A stretch of 27,223 nt of DNA from an uncultured Collinsella sp. GTDB taxonomy: Bacteria; Actinomycetota; Coriobacteriia; Coriobacteriales; Coriobacteriaceae. Where the stretch lies: contig CABUBS010000004.1 in NCBI GenBank assembly GCA_902489855.1, positions 1-27,223 on the forward strand. The letters run 5' to 3'. Both the position numbers and the translations under genes were made by a program. This document shows, piece after piece, positions 6,840 through 14,589 of the stretch. Under the pieces are notes generated by a model, which was given only the letters and a program-made list of their open reading frames with translations, had not been told where the DNA came from and made no database searches. Numbering within the stretch: the first letter of the stretch is position 1; the number at the start of each line of letters is the position of its first letter.

Positions 6840-7250
6840 ATGAACGAAGAGCTGGATTACCTGTGGGAAACCCTAGGACTCGAGATAACGGCCGACCTAT
6901 GGCCCGACCGGGGCAAAATCCACCCCACGCTGCGCCCCGCCATCACCGTGATGCAGGCAAAATACCGCCGCGCCTCGTTTTTGATCATGCGGACGTCATG
7001 GCACGCAGGGCTCCCCGACCTCAAGCGCATCCAGGCAAGCTTGGTCGAACTATCCGGCATGCCGACCGTCATATCCGAGACGCACCTGGAGCAACGCCAG
7101 CGCGAGCGGCTGCAGCAGCAACGCATTCCCTTTATCTGCCCCGGCGTTCAGGCATATCTGCCCTTTATGGACGAGGAGTACTGGAGCGGTACGCCCAACA
7201 AGCACGTAAAGGTCTACGAGCCGCACGAGTGGGCACAGCTGGAGGACTAA
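6840..7250 (+). CDS. Hypothetical protein with a MarR-like-regulator-type C-terminal segment
   Basis: A 136-residue soluble protein, not firmly identified. Residues about 84-115 (QRQRERLQQQRIPFICPGVQ, then AYLPFMDEEY) resemble a segment often seen in Firmicutes and Coriobacteriia proteins annotated as winged-helix/MarR-like regulators, where it is followed by a DNA-binding domain. No such domain follows here, so this may be a short form or the remains of a longer gene. The N-terminal 80 residues look helical with a Trp-rich start. GAGG lies four bases before the ATG. It is isolated, divergent from the tRNA genes and followed by the 62-bp-period repeat array. Confidence 0.6.
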   Translation: MNEELDYLWETLGLEITADLWPDRGKIHPTLRPAITVMQAKYRRASFLIMRTSWHAGLPDLKRIQASLVELSGMPTVISETHLEQRQRERLQQQRIPFICPGVQAYLPFMDEEYWSGTPNKHVKVYEPHEWAQLED

Positions 7251-7267
7251 CCGGGGCGGGCCCGCCA

Positions 7268-7440
7268 GTGGAAAATGCATCCCACTCTGAGCGCCCATTC
7301 CGGGACATAGTTTCCCGCAGAGTCCTCAACCGGAAAGCGTGTCCCAGAATTCACGCTCAAACTGGGACATGCTTTCCCCTAGAGCCCCCAAGCGGAAACC
7401 GCATCTCACAATCAACGCCCAAAACGGGACGCACTTTCCG
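7268..7440. repeat. Three-unit tandem palindrome array, 62-bp period (family D)
   Basis: GGAAA motifs at 7270, 7332 and 7394 are spaced exactly 62 bp. Each begins a dyad of the form ggaaa-n-gcrtcccn facing gggacatgctttcc. The middle unit is best preserved, with arms ggaaagcgtgtcccag and ctgggacatgctttcc differing at one site. The array fills the whole space between two convergent genes and ends 7 bp before the stop codon of the ArsC-like gene, so it may serve as the 3' end of both transcripts. Confidence 0.75.
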
Positions 7441-7446
7441 CAGCCA

Positions 7447-7806
7447 CTACAGCAGCACCTCGGTCCAGGTCGCTTCCTTAAACCCAGGAATCGCAAAGTC
7501 GTCGCCCACCAGCAGCGGACGCTTGACCAGCATGCCGTCGGTCGCCAGCAGCTCGTAGCACTCCTGATCCGTCATGCCCGCATCCAGACGCGCCTTCAGG
7601 CCCAGCTCTCGATATTTCATGCCCGACGAATTAAAGAAGCGCCGCACCGGCAGCCCCGAACGAGCAATCCAGGTCGCAAGCTCATCAGCCGTGGGGTATT
7701 GCTGGCAGCGATCGCGATCGATATACTCTACCCCATGTTCGTCCAGCCATGCCTTGGCCTTCTTACAGGTCGAGCACTTGGGATATTCAACAAACAATAC
7801 CGCCAT
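7447..7806 (-). CDS. ArsC/Spx-family thioredoxin-fold protein
   Basis: A 119-residue cytoplasmic protein of the arsenate reductase/Spx/YffB family. The redox motif KCSTCKKA (C11, C14) sits after the first strand, and LVKRPLLVGDD carries the family Arg-Pro. FFNSSGMKYRELGLK is the usual middle segment. The CxxC form and length fit either a glutaredoxin-linked reductase or a transcription-modulating Spx/MgsR relative. No arsenic genes are nearby, so an arsenate role is not supported. The start at 7806 follows AAAGGA at eight bases. Longer upstream starts are rejected for lack of a binding site. Confidence 0.85.
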   Translation of the reverse strand: MAVLFVEYPKCSTCKKAKAWLDEHGVEYIDRDRCQQYPTADELATWIARSGLPVRRFFNSSGMKYRELGLKARLDAGMTDQECYELLATDGMLVKRPLLVGDDFAIPGFKEATWTEVLL

Positions 7807-7928
7807 GGGATTTCCTTTCTTAGAGAAAACAGGTGTCTGGAAAACTGCACATCGACGACCACTCGCGATTGCAGCCGTTATTGTAGTCAATGTCGAAGCA
7901 TAGGCAGTCGCGATGTCTCGTCTTAAGG

Positions 7929-8510
7929 CTAGCGCCTCGCATGGGCGCCGATCGGCCGAGTCACATGGCGCACCAACGCCGCTGCCAGCAATACCAACAG
8001 CATGGCGGTGACATAGCCCGCAGCATCGAATCCTAAATCGATAACGTCGAAATGCCTGCCGGGAACAAAGATCTTATGCACCTGGTCGCCAACGGAGCAG
8101 GCAGCGCAAAAGAGAAACACAGGCACGCAACGGGAACACACACTCCATGGACGCCTGGAAAAGCAGACCACGATCACCGAGGCGAACAATCCGACGAAGA
8201 AAAACTCTACGGTATGGGCGACGCGACGGACGTTTGCGCCTACCCACATGCGAATGGAAGCAAGTCGACCAGGCTGGACCGTCGAGGCAGCCGGATTGGT
8301 ACTCTCAGTCATGCCGTCCCCCGCCTGAATTTCACCCGTGATGCCGGTAGCCTGAACGCTCGCAGCCTGACCCTCCACCACGCGCGCGGTGGACTCGCTC
8401 AGCAACGACGTCTGCACTGCGTTTTGCTCCGTCAGCACCCAGATGCCCGCCAGCGTTGCGGCGAACAGAGCGATCGCGGTCCACCCGATTATTTTCTTCA
8501 TGTGCGCCAA
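7929..8510 (-). CDS. VanZ-like membrane protein
   Basis: A 193-residue membrane protein with a helix at residues about 5-25 and three more between about 95 and 185. The segments RRVAHTVEFFFVGLF and PGRHFDVIDLGFDAAGY match the two conserved blocks of the VanZ family, members of which give low-level teicoplanin resistance; most are of unknown role. A poorly conserved extracytoplasmic stretch (30-85) separates the first helix from the domain. The TTG at 8508-8510 is taken as the start because GGAGG (8518-8522) is seven bases away. The ATG at 8501 lies sixteen bases away, too far. It lies downstream of the recombinase on the same strand. Confidence 0.75.
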   Translation of the reverse strand: MAHMKKIIGWTAIALFAATLAGIWVLTEQNAVQTSLLSESTARVVEGQAASVQATGITGEIQAGDGMTESTNPAASTVQPGRLASIRMWVGANVRRVAHTVEFFFVGLFASVIVVCFSRRPWSVCSRCVPVFLFCAACSVGDQVHKIFVPGRHFDVIDLGFDAAGYVTAMLLVLLAAALVRHVTRPIGAHARR

Positions 8511-8616
8511 AGGCCAACCTCCGTCTTTTTAAATATGAGCGAGTGCAGCCCCAAATGACATCGTCACCGTATCAAAATTTGAATCGCAACAGGAAGCGAC
8601 AAAGCGACGCAAACCC

Positions 8617-9222
8617 CTACCCCGCCTCGCGCATCCAGCGATCGAACGTCCCCACGCACACGCCCAGGCACTTTGCTGCCTGGCTGCGGGTAATATCGCC
8701 CGCCTCATAGCTATCGCGCACCAGCTCAAACTGAGGAGGGCACGGCTTGCGAGGTCGACCGAAACGGACCCCTCGCGCCCGCGCCGCTGCAATTCCCTCC
8801 GCTTGGCGCCGATGGATATTCTCGCGCTCCACCTGCGCCACGTAGCTCAGCAGTTGCAGCACAATATCGGCAATCAGGACGTTGGTCACATCTGGCGCGC
8901 CGCTGGCCCTAGCGCGCGTGTCAAGCAATGGCATGTCCAACACCACAATGGCAACCCCGAGCTCCTTGGTAATGCGTCGCCATTCCTCAAGAATCTCGGA
9001 GTAATTACGACCAAGTCGGTCGATAGAAAGCACCACCAGCACGTCCCCGTCTCCCAGGACGTGCAGCAGCTCGCGATAACGCGGTCGATCGAAGTCCTTG
9101 CCGCTCGCATGGTCGGCATAAATATTCGCTGAGCCCACGCCATAGGCGCCCAGCGCATCCAGCTGCCGATTCAGATTCTGATCGCGCGAACTCACCCGCG
9201 CATAACCGTACACCGTCGCCAT
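8617..9222 (-). CDS. Serine recombinase (resolvase/invertase family)
   Basis: A 201-residue site-specific recombinase. The catalytic domain (1-140) opens with YGYARVSSRDQNLNRQ, the nucleophilic serine being S11. It contains VVLSIDRLGRNYSEILEEW with the active-site arginines, then the long helix ending in QVERENIHRRQAEGI. The C-terminus (145-201) has RGVRFGRPRKP and a helix-turn-helix, SQAAKCLGVCVGTFDRWMRE. The size is that of small resolvases and invertases, not large integrases. ATG at 9222 has GGGGA just upstream. The gene is preceded by an inverted-repeat region (9242-9279) that may be its operator or crossover site. No transposase is adjacent, so it may be a domesticated or stranded remnant of a mobile element. 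Confidence 0.9.
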   Translation of the reverse strand: MATVYGYARVSSRDQNLNRQLDALGAYGVGSANIYADHASGKDFDRPRYRELLHVLGDGDVLVVLSIDRLGRNYSEILEEWRRITKELGVAIVVLDMPLLDTRARASGAPDVTNVLIADIVLQLLSYVAQVERENIHRRQAEGIAAARARGVRFGRPRKPCPPQFELVRDSYEAGDITRSQAAKCLGVCVGTFDRWMREAG

Positions 9223-9241
9223 CTCATCCCCGCTTTCTTGT

Positions 9242-9279
9242 AAACCTGCCAAAAGGGACAGGTTTATTTTGGTAGGTTT
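9242..9279. repeat. Inverted repeat upstream of the serine recombinase
   Basis: Arms aaacctgccaaaa (9242-9254) and ttttggtaggttt (9267-9279) match at 12 of 13 positions. Further acct/aggt half-sites occur at 9260-9265 and around 9281-9298. Several related half-sites directly before a recombinase gene resemble the multi-subsite res/operator regions that resolvases bind. Binding is an inference. Confidence 0.5.
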
Positions 9280-9341
9280 TACCTCTCAAATAGCAGGTAA
9301 GCGGGCGGCCGAGCAGACGGCAAGGTAGCCACGATTCAAAT

Positions 9342-9373
9342 GCGGAGGGCGGTCCCGAAAGGCCGCCCTCCGC
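9342..9373 (-). terminator. Terminator-like hairpin after rnr
   Basis: A perfect 11-bp GC-rich stem, gcggagggcgg (9342-9352) with ccgccctccgc (9363-9373), 26 bp past the rnr stop. The tract after it on the minus strand is weak (ATTTGAAT). Confidence 0.6.
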
Positions 9374-9398
9374 TCCCCCACCATGAGTCGGGATTTGG

Positions 9399-11534
9399 CT
9401 AATGGATAAGCTTAAAGTCCAAGTGCCCACGCGTGGTATTGACGCGCGAGACCTCGATGATCACGCGCTGCCCCAGCTCGTAACGGGCGCCCGTGTCGGC
9501 ACCTGTGAGCGTTAGCGCGTCCTCGTCGAACTCGAACCACTCGTTGCCCAGGCTCTTGATCGAAACCAAGCCTTCGACCTGCGTTAGATCCAAGCGCACA
9601 AAAAGGCCCATGCTGCTAACCCACGAGACGGTTCCGGCATAGCGCTCGCCCAGACGGTCCTCATAGTACTGGGCAATCTTGATCTTTTGCGTCGCATGGC
9701 TGGCGGCATCTGCCGCGCGCTCGGCATCGCTACATGCGCGGCAGATCTGCGGCAGAATGCGCGGCAGCGACTCGCGCCCCTTGCCGATCAGCCGCGGCGT
9801 ACGGACCAAGGCGTCCTTGCCGCCGAGCTGCTCATAGGCCAACTGCAGTTTGAGCGCGCGGTGCACCACCAGATCGGGGTAGCGACGGATGGGACTCGTA
9901 AAGTGACAGTAGCACGGCGCGGCGAGCGCAAAGTGGCCCTCGTTGCGCGGCTTGTACAGCGCGCGCTGCATGCTGCGCAGAAGCAGCGTGTTAACAAGCG
10001 GTGCGTTGGCCGTACCGGCGGCAGCATCGACTGCAGCCTGCAGCTCATCGGGACTCCCCAGGGCAATACCGGCAGCACGGCGATCGTCGATGATGCCTAG
10101 CTGCGCCAGCGCAACGGCGGCACCGTGCAGGCTATCGGGGCTCGGATCCTCATGCACGCGATAGCAGGCCTCGATATCACGGTCCGCCAGCCACTCTGCA
10201 ACGCACTCGTTGGCGAGCAGCATGGCTTCCTCGATAAGCGACGTGGCACACGAACGCTCACGCGCCACAATCTGCACGGGCACTCCGTCCTCATCCAATA
10301 GAGCGCGAATCTCGGCCGTGTCAAAATCGACTGAGCCGCGGGCGCGACGAATGCGACGGCGAAGTTCGGCGAGTTCGTTAGCGGCGACAAGGAAATCGCC
10401 GAGGTCGATGTTGTAGCCGCGGGCGGTCTCCTCGCACGCAAGACCGCGCTCAAGCGCTTCCTCGCGCGAGGTCTCAGCAGCCGCAACATCCTCGGCCGCA
10501 CCCTCCAGCACCGAATACTCAACCGCGCCGGCACGCACCAGCAGAGCCTCGGCGCCGTCATAGTCCATACGCACACGCGAGCGAATCACGCTGGGGTACG
10601 GATCGTAATGCCGCACGCGACCATGCGCATCGAGCTCGATATCGACGGTAAACGCAAGACGGTCCTCGTCAGGGCGAAGCGAGCACAGGTCACAGGACAG
10701 GCGTTCGGGCAGCATGGGAAGCACGCGATCGGCCAGATACACCGATGTCGTACGATGGCGAGCCTCAAGATCGATATGCCCGTCCCAAGCCACATAGTGT
10801 GAAACGTCGGCGATATGCACACCCAGCTTGTAGCCACCCTCGGGCGTGCGCTCCAGCGAAATGGCATCGTCAAAGTCGCGCGCGTCGACCGGGTCGATCG
10901 TGATGACAAAGCGGTCGCGCAGATCGCGGCGGAGCGGGTCCTTAAGCGCCGCGGACACATCGAGCGAAAGCCCCTCGGCTTCGTCTAGCGCGGTCTCGGG
11001 ATAGCTATCGGTATAGCCGTAACGCGCCATCACATATTGAACGCCCAAATCGGGCGCGTCATCTCCGCCAATGCGGCGTTCGATCGTCACGGTGCCCGAT
11101 TCCAGGCGCGTCGGGTAGGTCAAAATGCGCGCGACAACGGCATCACCCGGGTGGACACCCAGACGATCCGCCGAGGTATCCTCGGGCAAAATGAAGAAGT
11201 CGGCCTTCAAGCGCGAATCGAGCGGCTCGATCACACCGAGCGGACCGGCGGTCTGGTACGTACCCACCACGCTTATGGCTGCGCGCTCAACTACGCCCTC
11301 GATCACGGCGCGACGCTCGCCATGCGGGCTATTCTTAATGCTCACGGCAACGGTATCGCCGTCCATGATCTCACGCTTGCCGCGACCCATGACTTTATAG
11401 TCGCCGTTCTCAGTTATGACATAGGCGCTGTGCTCATGGAGCTGCACGCGTCCGGTCAGACTCGGGCGGCGCTCGCTGCGCACCGGTCCACGCTTGTTGC
11501 GGGCACCGCGCTTATGCTTGTTGTTGCGCCCCAT
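9399..11534 (-). CDS. rnr: Ribonuclease R (RNB-type 3'-5' exoribonuclease)
   Basis: A 711-residue cytoplasmic exoribonuclease that degrades structured RNA and works with SmpB and tmRNA in removing faulty messages. Order of domains: basic N-terminus (KHKRGARNKRG), cold-shock domains to about 170, the RNB catalytic domain with ITIDPVDARDFDDAIS at 211-226 (metal-binding D214, D220, D222, D223), and an S1 domain from about 625 (YAGTVSWVSSMGLFVRL). It lacks the long Lys-rich tail of enterobacterial RNase R. AAGGAGG lies five bases before the ATG. It follows ftsX on the same strand with a terminator between them, so it is probably its own unit. Confidence 0.95.
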   Translation of the reverse strand: MGRNNKHKRGARNKRGPVRSERRPSLTGRVQLHEHSAYVITENGDYKVMGRGKREIMDGDTVAVSIKNSPHGERRAVIEGVVERAAISVVGTYQTAGPLGVIEPLDSRLKADFFILPEDTSADRLGVHPGDAVVARILTYPTRLESGTVTIERRIGGDDAPDLGVQYVMARYGYTDSYPETALDEAEGLSLDVSAALKDPLRRDLRDRFVITIDPVDARDFDDAISLERTPEGGYKLGVHIADVSHYVAWDGHIDLEARHRTTSVYLADRVLPMLPERLSCDLCSLRPDEDRLAFTVDIELDAHGRVRHYDPYPSVIRSRVRMDYDGAEALLVRAGAVEYSVLEGAAEDVAAAETSREEALERGLACEETARGYNIDLGDFLVAANELAELRRRIRRARGSVDFDTAEIRALLDEDGVPVQIVARERSCATSLIEEAMLLANECVAEWLADRDIEACYRVHEDPSPDSLHGAAVALAQLGIIDDRRAAGIALGSPDELQAAVDAAAGTANAPLVNTLLLRSMQRALYKPRNEGHFALAAPCYCHFTSPIRRYPDLVVHRALKLQLAYEQLGGKDALVRTPRLIGKGRESLPRILPQICRACSDAERAADAASHATQKIKIAQYYEDRLGERYAGTVSWVSSMGLFVRLDLTQVEGLVSIKSLGNEWFEFDEDALTLTGADTGARYELGQRVIIEVSRVNTTRGHLDFKLIH

Positions 11535-11611
11535 GGCGCCTCCTTACTATCGATTGCGGACTCCAAAGAGTCTACCCAAATGATTCGCGATCCTGCCGTC
11601 GCATAGGCATC

Positions 11612-11645
11612 AAAAAACGGGCCGCCCCAAGAGAGACGACCCGTT
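11612..11645 (-). terminator. Terminator after ftsX
   Basis: Stem aacgggccg (11616-11624) with cgacccgtt (11637-11645), including one G-U pair, then a run of six U on the minus-strand transcript. It starts 24 bp past the ftsX stop. Confidence 0.85.
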
Positions 11646-11669
11646 GGAAGGGATGAATTCCAGGCATGC

Positions 11670-12590
11670 CTACACGCGCAGGTAGCGGCGCATGGCGATG
11701 GCAGAACCAAAGAGACCGATAATCACGCCGACCAGGATCAGCGCAGCATAGGTCACCAGGTAGTACTGCATCGGCAGGGCAAACGACATCCATCCGATGC
11801 TCTCCTGCAGACGCGGAATCATCAGGTTGCGCAGCAGCTCCAGCACGCCGATGGAAAGCAGCGAGCCCAAAATGGCCTGCAGCACGCCCTCGGTGATAAA
11901 CGGGCCGCGAATGAAGCCGTTGCTGGCGCCGACCAGACGCATAATCGCAATCTCACGACGACGCGCCGTGATGGACAGGCGAATCGTGTTGTTGATGAAG
12001 ATGAATGCGATAAAGGTCAGCAGGCCGACGAGTACCACGGCAGCAATGCGGATGTAGTTGGTCACCTGGAACAGGCGGCTCACTTCCTCTTGGCCGTACA
12101 GCACGCTCGCGTTGACGTCGCCATCATCTGCGATCTTCTGGAAATCGGCGTCCTTCTTGAGCTTCTCTGCCGTGCTCTCGACCTTGGACGGATCGTCCAT
12201 CTCAATTGCAAACGAAGCCGGCAGCGGGTTCTGGCCATCGAGCGCGCTCATGGTGGCGTCGGCGTTGCCCGACATCTTGCTCGTATACTCGGCCAGCGCG
12301 TCGTCCTTGTCCTTGTAGGTCACGGACTTGACGTTACTCCACGTCTTGAGCTCGGCCTCAAAAGCCTGAACATCGGCCTGATCGGCGTCATCGCTGATGA
12401 ACGCGTTGATGACAACCTGATCCTCGACGGTGCCGATCACGGAGTTCAGCATCGCGGAGCCCATGATGAAGAGGCCGATGATAAACAGCGAAAGGAAAAT
12501 CGTGATGACGGCGCCGAGCGAGGTGGTCCAGTTACGGAAGAAGTGGCTGATTGCCTCCTTGAAGGAGTAGCCCACGTTAGTTGGTGCCAT
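11670..12590 (-). CDS. ftsX: Cell-division permease-like protein FtsX
   Basis: A 306-residue membrane partner of FtsE. The pair sits at the septum and controls peptidoglycan hydrolases. One transmembrane helix near residues 22-48 is followed by an extracytoplasmic domain (about 50-170, with NAFISDDADQADVQAFEAEL). Three C-terminal helices follow, with the FtsX/MacB signature RLSITARRREIAIMRLVGAS between the second and third. Length and topology are standard. The gene overlaps the end of ftsE by 14 bp, which indicates translational coupling. A strong terminator follows. Confidence 0.95.
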   Translation of the reverse strand: MAPTNVGYSFKEAISHFFRNWTTSLGAVITIFLSLFIIGLFIMGSAMLNSVIGTVEDQVVINAFISDDADQADVQAFEAELKTWSNVKSVTYKDKDDALAEYTSKMSGNADATMSALDGQNPLPASFAIEMDDPSKVESTAEKLKKDADFQKIADDGDVNASVLYGQEEVSRLFQVTNYIRIAAVVLVGLLTFIAFIFINNTIRLSITARRREIAIMRLVGASNGFIRGPFITEGVLQAILGSLLSIGVLELLRNLMIPRLQESIGWMSFALPMQYYLVTYAALILVGVIIGLFGSAIAMRRYLRV

Positions 12591-13797
12591 AGTTGCCGTA
12601 ACCTCCCCTCTCCTGGTCGCGGATAACGTGGCCGCCCTCGAGGGCGATCACGCGACGGTGCATGCTATCGACCATCTCGCGGTCGTGCGTAGCCACGATC
12701 ACGGTCGTGCCGGTGCGGTTAATGCGCTCGAGCAGCTTCATGATGCCCAGCGAAATCGCCGGGTCGAGATTGCCCGTCGGCTCGTCGCAGATCAACAGCG
12801 GCGGGCGGTTGACCATAGCGCGGGCGACGGCAACGCGCTGCTGCTCGCCACCGGAAAGCTGGTCGGGCAAAGAGTCCATCTGATCGGCCAGACCGACCAG
12901 ACGCAGGACCTCGGGCACCTGGCTGCGAATGACGCCCTTGGGCTTGCCGATGCACTGCAGGGCAAACGCCACGTTTTCGTAGGCGGTCTTTTGCGGCAGA
13001 AGCTTAAAGTCCTGGAACACGGCGCCAATCTGACGGCGCAGGAACGGAACCTTGCGGTTCTTGATCTTCATGAGGTCCTGACCGGCAACCAGGATGCGGC
13101 CGCTCGTCGGCTTGACGTCACGGTTGAGCGTCGACAGCAGCGTGGTCTTACCCGAGCCGGAGTGACCGACCAGGAAGACGAACTCGCCCGGATAGATCTC
13201 GATGTTGATGTCGTCGAGTGCAGGCTTGTTGGGCTGTGCCGGATAGATCTTGGTGACATGCTCCATAAGGATGACGGGCTCGACACCGGCCTGCTTGGCC
13301 ATCTTCTTGCGGCTGGCCTGCGGATCGATGGGCGCAAACACCGACGTAAAATCGGGGTTGTTGAGCGCGTTATCGAGGCTTGCGACCTCGGCGGCCTGAT
13401 CGCTCTCGACCACCGGGGCAGCAGGCTGCGTGGGGTCGGGAATAGCGGCAAAAAGACCAGATTGCGCAGGCTGAGGAGCCGGTGTCGCAGGAGTCATGGG
13501 GTCGGGGATGCCGGCCATGGTAGGCTGCGACGCGGCGGCACCAGCCTGAGGCTGCTCCACGCGAGCGGTCACGGCCTGAACGGGCTCAAAACCCGCCGTG
13601 CCGGAAAGCGCGACATCGCTGGTGGGATTGTAGGCAAAGGGATCGGATGCCGGCTGTGCCTGATCTGCCGGCTGAACGGGGGCCTGAGCAACAGGCTGGC
13701 CCTCTGAATCCGGAGTGGCGAAACGACTGCCCTGGACGCCTGGCTGCGTCTTGGGGGCGTCATCGCCCGCACCGGAGGTACGGAAGTGGTTACCCAC
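12577..13797 (-). CDS. ftsE: Cell-division ATP-binding protein FtsE with long N-terminal extension
   Basis: A 406-residue protein. The FtsE ABC ATPase occupies residues about 174-400: Walker A GHSGSGKTT (211-219), Q-loop Q262, signature LSGGEQQ (314-320), Walker B LLICDEP (334-340) and H371. It energises FtsX to activate cell-wall hydrolysis during division. FtsE is normally about 220-230 residues. Here residues 1-170 are a Pro/Ala/Gln/Asp-rich, probably disordered extension with repeated IPDP-type blocks (97-100 and 119-122). The extension looks genuine: a GTG start at 13797 is preceded by AAGGAG at five bases, the frame is unbroken, and no good internal start with a binding site is seen near residue 166-173. 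It overlaps ftsX. A fusion or added regulatory tail is the likely explanation. Confidence 0.93.
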   Translation of the reverse strand: MGNHFRTSGAGDDAPKTQPGVQGSRFATPDSEGQPVAQAPVQPADQAQPASDPFAYNPTSDVALSGTAGFEPVQAVTARVEQPQAGAAASQPTMAGIPDPMTPATPAPQPAQSGLFAAIPDPTQPAAPVVESDQAAEVASLDNALNNPDFTSVFAPIDPQASRKKMAKQAGVEPVILMEHVTKIYPAQPNKPALDDINIEIYPGEFVFLVGHSGSGKTTLLSTLNRDVKPTSGRILVAGQDLMKIKNRKVPFLRRQIGAVFQDFKLLPQKTAYENVAFALQCIGKPKGVIRSQVPEVLRLVGLADQMDSLPDQLSGGEQQRVAVARAMVNRPPLLICDEPTGNLDPAISLGIMKLLERINRTGTTVIVATHDREMVDSMHRRVIALEGGHVIRDQERGGYGNYGTN

Positions 13798-13842
13798 TGG
13801 TGCTCCTTATCGTCGTGCGTTTAAACTACATGAGCGCTTTGT

Positions 13843-13851
13843 ATTTTAGCA
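13843..13851 (-). promoter_or_regulatory. Candidate extended -10 promoter for ftsEX
   Basis: On the minus strand TGC-TAAAAT forms an extended -10 element about 45 bp before the ftsE GTG. The -35 region at the right spacing is weak. This is the best match seen between the gene and the repeat-bearing region upstream. Confidence 0.4.
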
Positions 13852-14005
13852 GCATTAGCTTTGCTGCACATAAGAAGCATGGCGCACCTTGGATTCCCGT
13901 CGGCCGCCTTGATTATCGACTTCATCCGAACACCTCTGATGGATGGTCCGCGCTTTCCAAGCGCTTCCCCCGTTCGCCTCAATCGGGCATACTTCAATCA
14001 TTGTG

Positions 14006-14060
14006 AAAAGCCCTAGGGCTTTTAGCGGCTGCGGGTACCTGTACCTTCAGCCGCATTTTT
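14006..14060 (+). terminator. Orphan terminator with adjacent palindrome
   Basis: A perfect 18-bp palindrome aaaagccctagggctttt (14006-14023) is followed by a stem gcggctg/cagccgc (14025-14031 with 14048-14054), extended by an inner ggta/tacc, then ATTTTTCTT on the plus strand. No plus-strand protein gene ends here. The remainder of 13798-14163 shows no credible coding frame. The terminator could close a small RNA or be left from a lost gene. Confidence 0.55.
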
Positions 14061-14116
14061 CTTATCTTGTGGAGCCGATATGGGAGATTCCGGCATCGCG
14101 ACAACAAGGGAACGGC

Positions 14117-14166
14117 CATGAATCGTCTGCGCCGGGCAGCTCCGAGCCCTGCGCAGACGATTCATG
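14117..14166. repeat. Perfect 16-bp inverted repeat
   Basis: Arms catgaatcgtctgcgc (14117-14132) and gcgcagacgattcatg (14151-14166) are exact complements around an 18-bp centre. Each arm contains an ATG at its outer end, on opposite strands. There is no U-tract after it, so a terminator is unlikely. A junction or protein-binding site of a mobile element is possible. Confidence 0.7.
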
Positions 14167-14292
14167 GCGCACAGGGACTACTTCTCCAAGCAGAGCGAGC
14201 TGAAGAACGGTCTGGCCATGCTCAGCGAGGTCATAGACAGGGCGGCCGATCGGCTCTCACGGCCATACGGCCATAGCGGACACGTCTCGTAG
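14164..14292 (+). CDS. Unidentified 42-residue open frame, possibly a gene fragment
   Basis: The frame starts at the ATG inside the right arm of the 16-bp inverted repeat and reads MAHRDYFSKQSELKNGLAML and onward to SGHVS. Its codon use is coding-like and the peptide is predicted helical and charged. No ribosome-binding site is visible before the ATG, because the upstream bases are the hairpin arm. This suggests a fragment of a longer gene rather than an intact small gene. The family is not recognised. Confidence 0.35.
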   Translation: MAHRDYFSKQSELKNGLAMLSEVIDRAADRLSRPYGHSGHVS

Positions 14293-14301
14293 CACCAGAA
14301 G

Positions 14302-14505
14302 TCAGCTCTCCGTATCCATCACCGCCCAGCTCACAGGCGCAATACCCGGAATAGGCATTAGACAAGAGGGACAGGTGGCCTGATAGTCCCCCAACTTTGT
14401 CCTGCGTTGCATCGAGGCGGAGGCATATACCGCCTTTCGAGCGCGAGTGACGCCGACGTATAGCAGGCCGGTTTCCTCGATAAGCCCGTCTGGCATTCTC
14501 CTCAT
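14302..14505 (-). pseudogene. 3' remnant of a UvrD/PcrA-type helicase gene
   Basis: The frame contains EETGLLYVGVTRARKAVYAS, which matches motif VI of superfamily 1 UvrD-like helicases (usual form LxYVGxTRAK/R). A short tail with CPSC follows. Everything before this (walker motifs, motifs Ia-V) is absent: the frame upstream soon runs into unrelated sequence. So only the last about 65 codons of the gene remain. It converges with the small frame at 14164-14292. Confidence 0.6.
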
Positions 14506-14589
14506 ATCGACAATCCGGCAACTTTGCGCGGAACGTGAGCACATATCAGCTCTGTCGCACTGAACCTGCGCCCCCGACTCCCAAGAAGC

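Noticed and set aside
7447..7806. Arsenate resistance gene
   Set aside because: The family match is to ArsC/Spx in general; no arsR, arsB or acr3 gene is near.
8617..9300. Invertible DNA switch driven by the serine recombinase
   Set aside because: No pair of inverted sites flanking a promoter or gene segment was found; only one site cluster beside the gene is visible.
12628..13707. A 359-codon plus-strand frame opposite ftsE
   Set aside because: It is antisense to a clear ATPase, has no conserved pattern, and arises from GC-rich third positions.
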